Source: a virus
Virus record (IMG/VR): IMGVR_UViG_3300034110_000469
Coordinates: 1 to 44,483 of that record
Reading direction: 5' to 3' (one strand)
DNA length: 44,483 bases
In this document: in pieces, positions 30,449-38,972 of the stretch
How positions within the stretch are numbered: the stretch's first letter is position 1
Layout of the letters: each line of letters starts with the position of its first letter
Translations under genes and position numbers: made by a program
Notes under the pieces: generated by a model
Database searches by the model: none
What the model was told of the DNA's origin: nothing
The model's input: only the letters and a program-made list of their open reading frames with translations

Positions 30449-32044
30449 ATGAGCTATATCACTCTAATAACAAACGCGGGGCTTGCGAAGATCACCGCCG
30501 CAATTGCTGGCGGTACTCAGATCACGCTAAGCCAGATCGCTGTCGGCGACGGGAACGGCAACCCGACAACCCCAGGGCAGACGCAAACGGCGCTGGTTAA
30601 CGAGCGTTACCGCGCCAGTGCCAACCAAGTGGCGATCAACAGCGAAGGCAAGCTGGTGGCGGAACTTATCATTCCGCAGAGCATCGGCGGTTTTACCGTG
30701 CGCGAAATCGCACTGTTTGACAGCACCGGCACGCTGTTTGCTGTGGGATCAACACCAGCGATCCAGAAACCGACTGTGGCAGAAAACGCTGCGGCCGAAC
30801 TGGTGATCCGCCTGATTGTTGCGATCAGCAATGCAGCAGTGATCCAACTAACCGCGTCGAGTTCGATCGTGGCGACACGCGACTGGGTAGAATCAAACTT
30901 TGCACTGGACGCGCTGTTTCCTGGTGGGACCACGAACCAGATCCTGCGCAAAAAATCTAACCTTGATGGCGATACAGAGTGGGCGAACCCGACAAACGTT
31001 AACGTCACAGTGAACACAATCGAGGAAACGCAGACGCTGGCAAATGCCCAAGTATTGGTTACGCTGGCGACTGCAACGACTACGGGCGCGGCTGTTTACA
31101 TCGATGGGATCCGGCTACCCCGTGCGCGGTATACCGTAAACAGCGCGACTCAGATCACACTTACGCAGTCTTACCCTGCAGGTTCGCTGATCACTGTCGT
31201 GCAAAATGAGCCGTCGGCACAAATTCAAGCCGTGCCAGTTGGTCAAGTGGTTTTACTGGGATTGTCCGCGCACCCTGCGCAGCTGTTCGGCTATGGCACT
31301 TGGCTGCAGGTCGGTAAGGGCCGCGCGCTGTTCGGTCTGGATGATGCTGACGCAGATTTTAACACGTTAGGGAAGACCGGCGGCCAAAAGCTGCACGCGC
31401 ACAGCGGTCTTACAGAGGTGGCAGGTAGCCACAACCACGGCGCAGCAGTCGCGGCAGCTGGCAGCCACAACCACGGCGCAGTCACAGCGGAAGGCGGCGA
31501 CCACAACCACGGCGCAACAACCGGCAACGCAGGCGCACACACCCACGGCAGCGTCACAGGTAGCGCAGGCGCCCACAGCCATGGCGGAACGTCTGGCGGT
31601 ACAGCGCTTACACCAGACCAGATCCCAAGCCACGATCACACGTACCGCGATCGGTATTACGCTGAGAACGGCGGAAGTTTGATTTCTGCGACATACAAAG
31701 AGGCAATGCCAAACAGCTACAATGCGGGACTTGGCTCGTCTGATACTGATTTCGACAACAATCAGTTTATGTATATCGACAAGACCACAGGCGCGACCGG
31801 CGGCGGACAGGCGCACAGCCACACGATCCAGACCGAAGCGGCCCACAGTCACACAGTCACCGCAGAACCGGCGCACGCGCACACGATCACAGGTTCAGGC
31901 ACGCACACGCACGCCGTTTCTGCCGATGGTACGCACACGCACGCCGTTTCAGCAGACGGCACGCACAGCCACGTTCTGACCACTGCGCAGACTACCAGTT
32001 TGCCGCCGTATTTCACCGTCGCCATGTGGCAGCGCACGGCATAA
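30449..32044 (+). CDS. H: Tail fibre with tail-collar N-terminus and HxH arrays
   Basis: 531 residues. The N-terminus SYITLITNAGLAKITAAIAGG ... ITLSQIAVGDGNGNPTTPGQ ... GFTVREIALFD is the P2 gpH/DUF3751 baseplate-binding domain. A middle domain (about 185-260) and a collar-like turn (GTWLQVGKGRALFGLDD) follow. Then come 13 His-x-His motifs in two arrays around an ALTPDQIPSHDHTYRDRYY segment. In T4 gp37 such motifs bind iron in a thin needle at the receptor-binding tip. It is the main adhesin candidate. Confidence 0.82.
   Translation: MSYITLITNAGLAKITAAIAGGTQITLSQIAVGDGNGNPTTPGQTQTALVNERYRASANQVAINSEGKLVAELIIPQSIGGFTVREIALFDSTGTLFAVGSTPAIQKPTVAENAAAELVIRLIVAISNAAVIQLTASSSIVATRDWVESNFALDALFPGGTTNQILRKKSNLDGDTEWANPTNVNVTVNTIEETQTLANAQVLVTLATATTTGAAVYIDGIRLPRARYTVNSATQITLTQSYPAGSLITVVQNEPSAQIQAVPVGQVVLLGLSAHPAQLFGYGTWLQVGKGRALFGLDDADADFNTLGKTGGQKLHAHSGLTEVAGSHNHGAAVAAAGSHNHGAVTAEGGDHNHGATTGNAGAHTHGSVTGSAGAHSHGGTSGGTALTPDQIPSHDHTYRDRYYAENGGSLISATYKEAMPNSYNAGLGSSDTDFDNNQFMYIDKTTGATGGGQAHSHTIQTEAAHSHTVTAEPAHAHTITGSGTHTHAVSADGTHTHAVSADGTHSHVLTTAQTTSLPPYFTVAMWQRTA
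31394..31582 (+). repeat. HxH array 1, 12-residue period
   Basis: Six His-x-His motifs (HAH, HNH, HNH, HNH, HTH, HSH) at exactly 36-base intervals, mostly of the form G-S/A-H-x-H-G. Confidence 0.85.
31814..31972 (+). repeat. HxH array 2, 10-residue period
   Basis: Six His-x-His motifs (HSH, HSH, HAH, HTH, HTH, HSH) at exactly 30-base intervals, with the unit HTHAVSADGT duplicated at the DNA level. Confidence 0.85.
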
Positions 32045-32062
32045 CATAGGAGCGATACTTGA

Positions 32063-32572
32063 TTGAGATCACTAGAATACATTATGGCAAGCGGCATTGT
32101 TCTGCCGTTCGCTGGTGCGGCAGCACCAACCGGCTGGCTGTTATGCCAAGGGCAGGCAGTTAACCGCGTGACTTATGCGGCGCTGTTCGCCGTCATTGGG
32201 ACCACTTACGGCGCTGGTGACGGTTCGACCACGTTCGGCGTTCCTGACATGCGCGGCGAGTTTCCGCGCGGATTGGATGCAGGCCGCGGCGTTGATTCCG
32301 GCCGGACGCTAGGCAGCGCGCAGAAAGGCACGATCATGCCGATCGACAGCACCGGCGATAACCAGCCATACGTTCCGGCGTTCACGTCTACGCCTGGCCC
32401 TGGCGTTGCAGACACTGCGCTGGTGGCTGCGCGCACAGGTTTGGACGTTGGCAGCGCTGGCGACTACCCAAACACAACCCCCCTTTATGTGAACGGCGGC
32501 GGTTCCGGCGGTTTTTTTCATGGCGTCGCACGACCCCGCAATATCGCACTGAATTTTATCATTAAAACCTAG
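32063..32572 (+). CDS. Tail collar domain protein
   Basis: 169 residues from the TTG at 32063 (AGGAG 10 bases upstream) or 162 from the ATG at 32084. GIVLPFAGAAAPTGWLLCQGQAVNRVTYAALFAVIGTTYGAGDGSTTFGVPDMRGEFPRGLD is the phage collar fold, and ARPRNIALNFIIKT is the conserved end. Such domains occur at fibre tips or in short companion fibres. It follows the main fibre and is closed by a terminator, so it is probably a second tip or fibre component. Confidence 0.8.
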   Translation: MRSLEYIMASGIVLPFAGAAAPTGWLLCQGQAVNRVTYAALFAVIGTTYGAGDGSTTFGVPDMRGEFPRGLDAGRGVDSGRTLGSAQKGTIMPIDSTGDNQPYVPAFTSTPGPGVADTALVAARTGLDVGSAGDYPNTTPLYVNGGGSGGFFHGVARPRNIALNFIIKT

Positions 32573-32588
32573 TTTGACCCTGGCCTTT

Positions 32589-32616
32589 GACCGTCCTTCG
32601 TGGCGGTCTTTTTTTT
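32589..32616 (+). terminator. Rho-independent terminator after fibre genes
   Basis: GACCGTC paired with GGCGGTC through a CTTCGT loop, followed by eight T residues. It separates the baseplate/fibre unit from the sheath unit. Confidence 0.85.
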
Positions 32617-32618
32617 AG

Positions 32619-32638
32619 GGAAAACCCACAAGAGGAAG
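32619..32638 (+). repeat. Interspersed 20-base repeat, copy before sheath
   Basis: GGAAAACCCACAAGAGGAAG, directly after the terminator and 67 bases before the sheath start. Confidence 0.7.
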
Positions 32639-32704
32639 CACCGCCAGAGCGCTGCCACCATGGTGCGAGCATTGCACAACTTTGCCAGCACTAAGGAAAA
32701 CCAA

Positions 32705-34135
32705 ATGAGTGAACTATTTTTGCACGGCGTGGAGGTGGTCGAAGTCGATACCGGCCCACGTCCGATCGCCACTGTCCGATCAAGTGTGATCGGCATCGTT
32801 GGCACAGCGCCGAGCGCTGACGCTACCGCATTTCCCCTTAACACCCCTGTACTGATCGCAGGCAGTCGCCGAGAGGCTGCAGCACTGGATCTTCTGGGCA
32901 CAGGTCTGGGCACGCTACCGGCGGCCGTCGATTCTATTCTGGATCAGACTGGCGCGGTTATCGTCGTGATCCGCATCGAGCAGGGCGCAGACACAGCCGC
33001 AACACTGGCCAACGTACTGGGCGGCGTGAATGCTGTCACAGGCAATTACGAAGGCGTGCACGGTTTCTTAGGCGCCGAATCCGTTGTGGGTTTCCAGCCG
33101 CGCATTCTGTTGGCGCCAGGCTTTACCGACACGCGCCGCGCTAACGCAGTGACTGCGATCACCGTTACCAACCAAGGCACTGGCTACACCAGCGCGCCGA
33201 CCGTTGCGCTAACTGGTGGCGGCGGTACAGGTGCGACGGCAGTGGCTGTTCTTGGCACTGGCGCGAACGCAACGAAGGTTGTCAGCGTCCGCGTGACGAA
33301 CCCAGGCACCGGCTATACCAGCGCGCCTACAGTCGCATTTTCTGGCGGCGCCGGATCAGGCGCTGCAGCGACGGCCAGTTATGGCACGTTGGGCAACGCT
33401 GTGGTTGCTGAGCTTGTCGGCATTGCCGAACGTCTGCGCGCGGTGATTATCGCCGACGGTCCAAACACTACCGACGCAGCCGCGATCGCTTACGCTGGCG
33501 ATTTTGGCAGCAAACGCGTTTACGTGGTGGATCCAAAGGTTATCAAAACCGACGCCGAAGGCGAGCCGGTTACAGCATGGGCCAGTCCTTGCGTCGCTGG
33601 CCTTATCGCGAAATCAGACAACGAACGCGGTTTCTGGTGGTCGCCATCTAACCAGGCGATCAATGGCATCATTGGCACTGGTCGGCCTATCGATTTCACC
33701 CTGGGCGATTCGAGCAGCCGCGCCAACCTGCTGAACGAATCCAAGGTGGCCACAATCATTCGACAAAATGGCTGGCGGCTGTGGGGCAACCGTTCGCTGT
33801 CTGCGGATCCTAAGTGGGCGTTTTTGTGCGTAGTTCGCACCGCCGACATTATCAACGACAGTCTAATGCGCGCACACCTGTGGGCAGTGGATCGAGGGAT
33901 TACCAAAAATTACATTACCGACGTAACAGAGGGCGTGAACAATTATCTGCGCTATCTGAAATCGATCGATGCTATACTGGGCGGCGAATGCTGGGCGGAT
34001 CCAGATCTGAACACTGCGGACCAGATCGCACAGGGCAAGGTGTATTTCGATTTCGATTTTACGCCGGTTTACCCTGCAGAGCATGTGACGTTCCGCAGCC
34101 AGCTGACTAACGATTACATTCAGGAGATCTTTTAA
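32705..34135 (+). CDS. FI: Contractile tail sheath protein with inserted repeat domain
   Basis: 476 residues from the ATG at 32705 (CTAAGGAAAAC upstream). The P2 FI signature is clear: FLHGVEVVEVDTGPRPIATVRSSVIGIVGTAP, RILLAPGFTD, AELVGIAERLRAVIIADGP, RGFWWSPSNQAINGIIGTGRPIDF and the C-terminal DFTPVYPAEHVTFRSQ. Residues about 150-232, between APGFTDTRR and AVVAELVG, are two tandem copies of VTNxGTGYTSAPTVxxxGG with Gly/Ala-rich ends. This insertion would lie on the outside of the sheath ring. Confidence 0.9.
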   Translation: MSELFLHGVEVVEVDTGPRPIATVRSSVIGIVGTAPSADATAFPLNTPVLIAGSRREAAALDLLGTGLGTLPAAVDSILDQTGAVIVVIRIEQGADTAATLANVLGGVNAVTGNYEGVHGFLGAESVVGFQPRILLAPGFTDTRRANAVTAITVTNQGTGYTSAPTVALTGGGGTGATAVAVLGTGANATKVVSVRVTNPGTGYTSAPTVAFSGGAGSGAAATASYGTLGNAVVAELVGIAERLRAVIIADGPNTTDAAAIAYAGDFGSKRVYVVDPKVIKTDAEGEPVTAWASPCVAGLIAKSDNERGFWWSPSNQAINGIIGTGRPIDFTLGDSSSRANLLNESKVATIIRQNGWRLWGNRSLSADPKWAFLCVVRTADIINDSLMRAHLWAVDRGITKNYITDVTEGVNNYLRYLKSIDAILGGECWADPDLNTADQIAQGKVYFDFDFTPVYPAEHVTFRSQLTNDYIQEIF

Positions 34136-34641
34136 TGGCAGCCCGTGACATTCGTAAAAACTTCAATCTGTTCGTTGCAGGCCGAGGCTATGCAGGGCAG
34201 ATCGAAGAGTTTAACGCGCCGAAACTGACCCTAGTCACTAGCGAATTTCGCGCCGGTGGCATGGATGCGCCGATCGATCTGGACATGGGCATGGAAAAAA
34301 TGACCTGTGACTTTTCGATGAAATCATACGACGCGATGGTGCTGGCCCTGTTCGGCCTTAAGATCGGCGAGAACGTGCCACTGATTGCGCGTGAAGCGCT
34401 GGAATCAGCCGACGGCACAGTGACTGCAGTCACGCATATTATGCGCGGCAAGGTCACAGCGATCGACCCTGGCACCAGCAAGCCAGGCGAGCCGCCTGTG
34501 CTCAAAGTGGACATGTCGCTGAGCTTCTACAGCATGACGCATGGAGTTCTGCCGATCCACGTTATCGACGTCGAAAACATGGTGCGGATCATTGCTGGCG
34601 TTGACCAGCTGGCCGCTACCCGCGCGGCGTTGGCAATCTAA
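34135..34641 (+). CDS. FII: Tail tube protein, P2 FII type
   Basis: 168 residues, TAATG overlap with the sheath gene. RKNFNLFVAGRGYAGQIEEFNAPKLTLVTSEFRAGGMDAPIDLDMGMEKMTCDFSM is the tube-protein opening, and LKVDMSLSFYSMTHGVLPIHVIDVENMVRIIAGVD is its conserved end. It stacks as hexamers to form the inner tube. Normal length. Confidence 0.9.
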   Translation: MAARDIRKNFNLFVAGRGYAGQIEEFNAPKLTLVTSEFRAGGMDAPIDLDMGMEKMTCDFSMKSYDAMVLALFGLKIGENVPLIAREALESADGTVTAVTHIMRGKVTAIDPGTSKPGEPPVLKVDMSLSFYSMTHGVLPIHVIDVENMVRIIAGVDQLAATRAALAI

Positions 34642-34658
34642 CAAACCCAGAAAAACTA

Positions 34659-34678
34659 AGGCCGGAAAATACCGGCCT
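34659..34678 (+). other. Intergenic hairpin after tube gene
   Basis: AGGCCGG-aaaata-CCGGCCT followed by ATTTTCC. It could attenuate transcription between the abundant tube message and the assembly genes. Confidence 0.5.
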
Positions 34679-34702
34679 ATTTTCCAAACAGGATCAAAAC
34701 AA

Positions 34703-34975
34703 ATGAGCAAAGAATTTTTGAACGCAGGCGACGGTTATGTGGACGTCAAATTGAACCGCGCGATCGTGATCGGTGGCGTGAAGACGGACACAGTTCGGAT
34801 GCGCGAACCGACCGTGGCAGACCAGGAAGCAGCCGGAGCAATCCAGGGCAGCGACGCAACGCGCGAGATCATTACTTTCGCGAACCTGTGCACACTGGCG
34901 CCAGACGAGATCCGCAGCCTGTCGATCCGCGACTATAAGCGGCTGCAGTCGGCTTACGTGTCTTTTATCGACTGA
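34703..34975 (+). CDS. E: Tail assembly chaperone E
   Basis: 90 residues from the ATG at 34703 (AGGATC upstream). VDVKLNRAIVIGGVKTDTVRMREPTVADQEAAGAIQGSD and LCTLAPDEIRSLSIRDYKRLQSAYVSF match P2-like tail assembly protein E. It binds the tape measure during tail assembly. The next frame (E') overlaps its 3' end in the -1 frame, as expected for the E/E' pair. Confidence 0.82.
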   Translation: MSKEFLNAGDGYVDVKLNRAIVIGGVKTDTVRMREPTVADQEAAGAIQGSDATREIITFANLCTLAPDEIRSLSIRDYKRLQSAYVSFID

Positions 34976-35100
34976 ATGCCGAGTTTATCCGCAGCGGTAT
35001 TCTAGCGCTGGCCAGTCATACAGGTTGGTCACTTGCGGAAATAGAACGAATGAGAACCAGCCGTTTTATATGGTTTATTGAAGGTCTGCCGAGGCAATAA
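34963..35100 (+). CDS. E': Frameshift extension E'
   Basis: A -1 frame opens after a TAA near 34936 and runs to 35100 without its own start. It encodes YRLNAEFIRSGILALASHTG and WSLAEIERMRTSRFIWFIEG, the typical E' ending. Between that stop and the E stop, the only run suited to slippage is CTTTTATCG (34962-34970), where the E-frame TTT can re-pair one base back. The E-E' fusion would be about 134 residues. The E' stop overlaps the tape measure start (TAATG). Confidence 0.7.
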   Translation, partial: FYRLNAEFIRSGILALASHTGWSLAEIERMRTSRFIWFIEGLPRQ

Positions 35101-37361
35101 TGAGCAATAAAAAGTTATCCGCAGTTATTGCCATCGGCGGTACTGTTACAAGCGATTTTCGCGCTGCAATAGATCAGACAAAATCAAAATTTAGAGAAGT
35201 AGGCGCGGCACTGCGCGACGTTGAACGCAATCAGCGCGCGCTGAATGCTGAGATCAAAAAGGCTGAAAAGGCCGGAACCGACGCAGCGAAATACCGCGAA
35301 GAACTCACCAAGCAGATCGCCAAAACCAACGAACTGAAACGAGCAGGCCAAGCACTGCTGGACGTTGAAAAGAAGATCACCGAAAACCGCAAACGGCAGG
35401 AAGAACTGCGCGGCAAGATCCGCGACACTGCTGTGGTCGGCGCGGCCATTGCGTTGCCTGCTGGTTTTGCGTTTAAAGCTGCATCCAATTTCAATTATGA
35501 ACTGCAGGCCATTGGCAACACCGCCGACATGACGCGCGGCCAGGTTGTTGCGATGGGCGCCGAAATCATGCGCCTATCTGACCGCACCGGCCAGTCAGCT
35601 GACACAATGAAGAACGCGCTAGGGTTTCTAGTCGCGGCCGGTCAGAACATCGGCGAAGCACAAAAGAACATGGAGACTATCGGCCGGACAGCTACGGCAA
35701 CGGCTGCCGATATTGAAGACGTCGCGAAAGCGTCGTTTGTGCTGCAGGACGCGCTAAAGATCGACTCCAAGCAAATGCAGTCGGCCATGGACGCGCTGGT
35801 GCAGGCAGGCAAAGAAGGTAACTTCGAATTCAAGGACATGGCCAAAGAACTGCCGGTTTTGGGCGCAGCGTTCCAAGCGTTGAAATTTACAGGCAAGGAC
35901 GCAACCGCATCAATGGCGGCCTATTTGCAGATCGCGCGAAAGGGCGCGGCGACGTCTAGCGAAGCTGCCAACAATATGAACAATTTTCTGGGGAAAATAC
36001 TTTCGCCTGAAACGCTGGGAAAGGCCAAGAAACTAGGCAGCGATTTATACGGCGTTGTCAGTGGCGCACAAGCTAAAGGCCAGAACCCTATCGAAGCAGC
36101 GATCGCAGAAATCAACCGCATAACCAAAGGCGGCGATCAGAAACTACTGGGCGAATTGTTCGCAGACATGCAGGTGCAGAACTTCTTACGGCCAGCGCTG
36201 CAGAACCTGGACGAGTACACCAAGATCCGCGACAAGGCCATGGCAGCCGGTGGCGTGGTCGATCGCGATTTTGTCGTAATGATGGAAACCAGCAAGCAGC
36301 AAACGGCAGCATTCAGCAACGCACTGAGCACCCTACAGATCGTGATCGGTAACGTTTACGACGCCGTGATCGGTAAGCTGGCGTCAGCGTTTACGCCGTT
36401 TGTTATCAGCGCGCGCGAATTCGTCATAGAACACCCGAAACTAACCGGCGCTGTCATGGCTGCCGCTGGTGCGTTCACCGTTCTGCGGCTGGCCGTGCTT
36501 GGCACTCGCCTAGCGTTCGCAGTTTTGGGCGGATCTATGCTGCAGGGCGTGGCCAAAATGGTTAACCTACGCGCGGCGGCTACGATGGCCGGTGGCGCAC
36601 TGCCAGCAGTGGCCGCAGGCGTTCGCACCATTGGGCTGGCCCTGTCTGCCACACCGATCGGCGCAGCGATTGCAGCGATCGCCGTTGGTGCGACTCTGAT
36701 TTATAAATACTGGGAACCGATCTCTGCCTGGTTCGGTGGCGTGATCGAGGGGCTGGGCGCAGGGATGCAGCCCGTTGTCCAAGTGTTCCGCGATTTTTAC
36801 GACAGCTTGGGTTTCCTTAAACCAGCCTTCGACGTGGTCGGCGGTGCTATTTCTGCGGCCGTCGATTGGTTCACTAGCTTGTTTGAACCTGTGAAACTTA
36901 CCAGCGCTGAAATGGAGGCCGCAGGCAAAAAAGGGAAATCATTCGGCGAAGCGCTGGCGGCTGGTATTGAGTTCGCACTAAAACCGCTAACCCTGCTGAT
37001 CGAGGGCATAACGTGGATCAATAACAACGTTGGCGCGGCACTGGCCAAGATCAACGAAGTGGGATCCGCTGCCAGCGGTGCAGCCAGTGGCGTGGTTCAG
37101 AAAGTCAAGAACTTTTTCGGTTCGGATGATCCGCAACAACCGAGCGCACCAGCAGGCGCCAGCGTTCCAAAACTCCCAGCTATGGCAACAGCAGGAGGCA
37201 AGGGCGCTACGGTTACGGACAACAGCCAGACAACGATCCAGGTTTACCAGCAGCCTGGCCAGAGCACGCGCCAGCTGGCCGAGGAAATCACAAAATACCA
37301 AGAGCAGCAGCGCGCAGTCCGTTCGCGCTCTCTGCTGTATGACGGAGCGCCACAAAATTGA
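35100..37361 (+). CDS. T: Tape measure protein
   Basis: 753 residues. A coiled-coil start (KFREVGAALRDVERNQRALNAEIKKAEKAG) is followed by the TP901-type core (IGNTADMTRGQVVAMGAEIMRLSDRTGQSADTMKNALGFLVAAGQ; ASMAAYLQIARKGAATSSEAANNMNNFLGKIL). Two hydrophobic regions (LTGAVMAAAGAFTVLRLAVLG; ATPIGAAIAAIAVGATLIY) may enter the membrane. A Gln-rich tail follows. It sets tail length, at about 1.5 angstrom per residue roughly 110 nm. Confidence 0.9.
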   Translation: MSNKKLSAVIAIGGTVTSDFRAAIDQTKSKFREVGAALRDVERNQRALNAEIKKAEKAGTDAAKYREELTKQIAKTNELKRAGQALLDVEKKITENRKRQEELRGKIRDTAVVGAAIALPAGFAFKAASNFNYELQAIGNTADMTRGQVVAMGAEIMRLSDRTGQSADTMKNALGFLVAAGQNIGEAQKNMETIGRTATATAADIEDVAKASFVLQDALKIDSKQMQSAMDALVQAGKEGNFEFKDMAKELPVLGAAFQALKFTGKDATASMAAYLQIARKGAATSSEAANNMNNFLGKILSPETLGKAKKLGSDLYGVVSGAQAKGQNPIEAAIAEINRITKGGDQKLLGELFADMQVQNFLRPALQNLDEYTKIRDKAMAAGGVVDRDFVVMMETSKQQTAAFSNALSTLQIVIGNVYDAVIGKLASAFTPFVISAREFVIEHPKLTGAVMAAAGAFTVLRLAVLGTRLAFAVLGGSMLQGVAKMVNLRAAATMAGGALPAVAAGVRTIGLALSATPIGAAIAAIAVGATLIYKYWEPISAWFGGVIEGLGAGMQPVVQVFRDFYDSLGFLKPAFDVVGGAISAAVDWFTSLFEPVKLTSAEMEAAGKKGKSFGEALAAGIEFALKPLTLLIEGITWINNNVGAALAKINEVGSAASGAASGVVQKVKNFFGSDDPQQPSAPAGASVPKLPAMATAGGKGATVTDNSQTTIQVYQQPGQSTRQLAEEITKYQEQQRAVRSRSLLYDGAPQN

Positions 37362-37363
37362 TC

Positions 37364-37735
37364 ATGATGATTTTAGGATCCTTTCAGTTCAGCGTCAGCA
37401 CGGCTGCCTATCAGGATCTTACGCGTTCGACAGAATACCGATGGGCTGCGCAGGACGTGTTTGGCGTCCGGCCGCGTCTGCAGTTCACCGGCCAAGGCGC
37501 TGACAGCGTAACGGTCGAGGGCGCAATTTTCCCAGAGTATCGGGGCGGACTTGGCCAACTGGATAGAATGCGAGCGCTGGCCGGTGCTGGTCAGCCGTTA
37601 CGCATGATCGACGGGAACGGCAGAATTATGGGGCGATGGGCGATCGAACGCGTGCAGGAAAAACAAACCGTTTTTGCCGCGTTCGGCGTACCAAAACGCC
37701 AGGACTTCACACTGCAGCTTAAGCGGTGCGACTGA
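37364..37735 (+). CDS. U: Tail protein U
   Basis: 123 residues from the ATG at 37364; a TTG at 37358 overlaps the tape measure stop and is an alternative. LGSFQFSVSTAAYQDLTRSTEYRWAAQDVFGVRPRLQFTG and VEGAIFPEYRGGLGQLDRMRALAGAGQPLRMIDGNG are the P2 gpU pattern. gpU is needed for tail completion. It overlaps X by one base. Confidence 0.88.
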   Translation: MMILGSFQFSVSTAAYQDLTRSTEYRWAAQDVFGVRPRLQFTGQGADSVTVEGAIFPEYRGGLGQLDRMRALAGAGQPLRMIDGNGRIMGRWAIERVQEKQTVFAAFGVPKRQDFTLQLKRCD

Positions 37736-37944
37736 TGCAAAAATACAGAACCAGCGCAGGCGACACCGCCGATCTGATCGCATGGAAGAACTACGGCACA
37801 CAAACCGGCCGAGTGGTCGAACAGCTGCTGGAAGCTAACGCAGGGCTGGCAGATCATGGCCCAGTGTTACCGGCTGGCCTGATCATCCTACTGCCTGAAA
37901 TCAAACCAGCGACACAGGACGGAGGGATCCGCCTGTGGGATTAA
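37735..37944 (+). CDS. X: Tail protein X (LysM-like)
   Basis: 69 residues from the TGATG overlap at 37735. MQKYRTSAGDTADLIAWKNYG and LPAGLIILLPEI match P2 gpX, a LysM-like fold that may bind peptidoglycan or the tail hub. Overlaps D (TAATG). Confidence 0.88.
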   Translation: MQKYRTSAGDTADLIAWKNYGTQTGRVVEQLLEANAGLADHGPVLPAGLIILLPEIKPATQDGGIRLWD

Positions 37945-38972
37945 TGCCATCGTACCAAGTGATCGCCAACGATTCCGACATAACTGCGCGCGTCGTTGAC
38001 AGGCTGATCAGCCTGACGCTGACGGACGCCACCGGCATGGAGTCTGACATTTTGGAAATAGTGCTGAGCGATTCAGATCCAGCCGACCCACTGCAGATCC
38101 CGCCGACTGGCGCCGAACTTGAATTGTTCATTGGCTACGACGGGACGAACGCCAGAATGGGGCTTTTTGTCTGTGACGAAATCGAGCTGGCCGGATGGCC
38201 TGGCGAAATGACGATCCGCGCACGCGCTGCCGTTTATGACAAATCGAAGAAGGGCAAAACGGATCTGCAGACGCAGAAAAATCGCAGCTGGCCGAAGGAC
38301 ACCAAACTGGCCGATATGGTCAGCAAGATAGCCAAAGAGCACGGACTTAAACCAGCTGTGGCACAGTCGCTGCAGTCAATCACGCTGCCGCATATCGACC
38401 AGCTGGACGAATCCGACATACACCTGCTGACGCGACTGGCGAAGCAATACGACGCGATCGTGAAACCGTCGGCTGGCAAATTGGTGCTGGCCAAGCGCGG
38501 CGAATCCAAGAGCACAAGCGGCGAGCAGATCACGCCGGTTCTGATCCATGCGAGCAACTGCGCACGCTGGCGCATGATCCAGTCGAAGCGCGAAACCGCT
38601 GGCATGGTGGTGGCGTATTGGCAGGCCGTAAAATCGGCCAAGCGCAAAGAGGTGAAAGTGGGATCGGGCGAACCGGTGCGCCGACTCAAAACGTATTACC
38701 CGAACGAAGAAATGGCACTGGCGGCCGCGCGTTCGGATCTGCAGCGTCGCGGCCGTGGCAAACAAACGCTGGCCATGACCGTGATCGGCGCCCCAATGTA
38801 CGCAGCCGAAGCGCCACTGACCGCCGTAGGGTTCCGCGCTGGCATCGATGGCGAATGGCTGATCACGCGCGTTCTGCACCGCATTGACCCGTCCAGCGGG
38901 TACACCTGCGACATTGAGGCAGAGACACCGAACGGCAGTGATTCGGCCGCCACCGAAGTGACCGACGATTAA
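37944..38972 (+). CDS. D: Tail hub protein D
   Basis: 342 residues from the ATG at 37944. P2 gpD/gp27-like segments: VVDRLISLTLTDATGMESDILEIVLSD, LFIGYDGTNARMGLFVCDEIELAGWPGEMTIRARAA, SLQSITLPHIDQLDESDIHLLTRLAKQYDAIVKPSAGKLVLAKRG and ALAAARSDLQRRGRGKQTLAMTVIGAP. It forms the hub that carries the V spike. Last gene of the P2-like tail block. Confidence 0.9.
   Translation: MPSYQVIANDSDITARVVDRLISLTLTDATGMESDILEIVLSDSDPADPLQIPPTGAELELFIGYDGTNARMGLFVCDEIELAGWPGEMTIRARAAVYDKSKKGKTDLQTQKNRSWPKDTKLADMVSKIAKEHGLKPAVAQSLQSITLPHIDQLDESDIHLLTRLAKQYDAIVKPSAGKLVLAKRGESKSTSGEQITPVLIHASNCARWRMIQSKRETAGMVVAYWQAVKSAKRKEVKVGSGEPVRRLKTYYPNEEMALAAARSDLQRRGRGKQTLAMTVIGAPMYAAEAPLTAVGFRAGIDGEWLITRVLHRIDPSSGYTCDIEAETPNGSDSAATEVTDD

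Noticed and set aside
31394-31972. CRISPR-like array from regular 36- and 30-base periods
   Set aside because: The period follows codons of His-x-His units inside one open frame, with no conserved repeat/variable spacer pattern.
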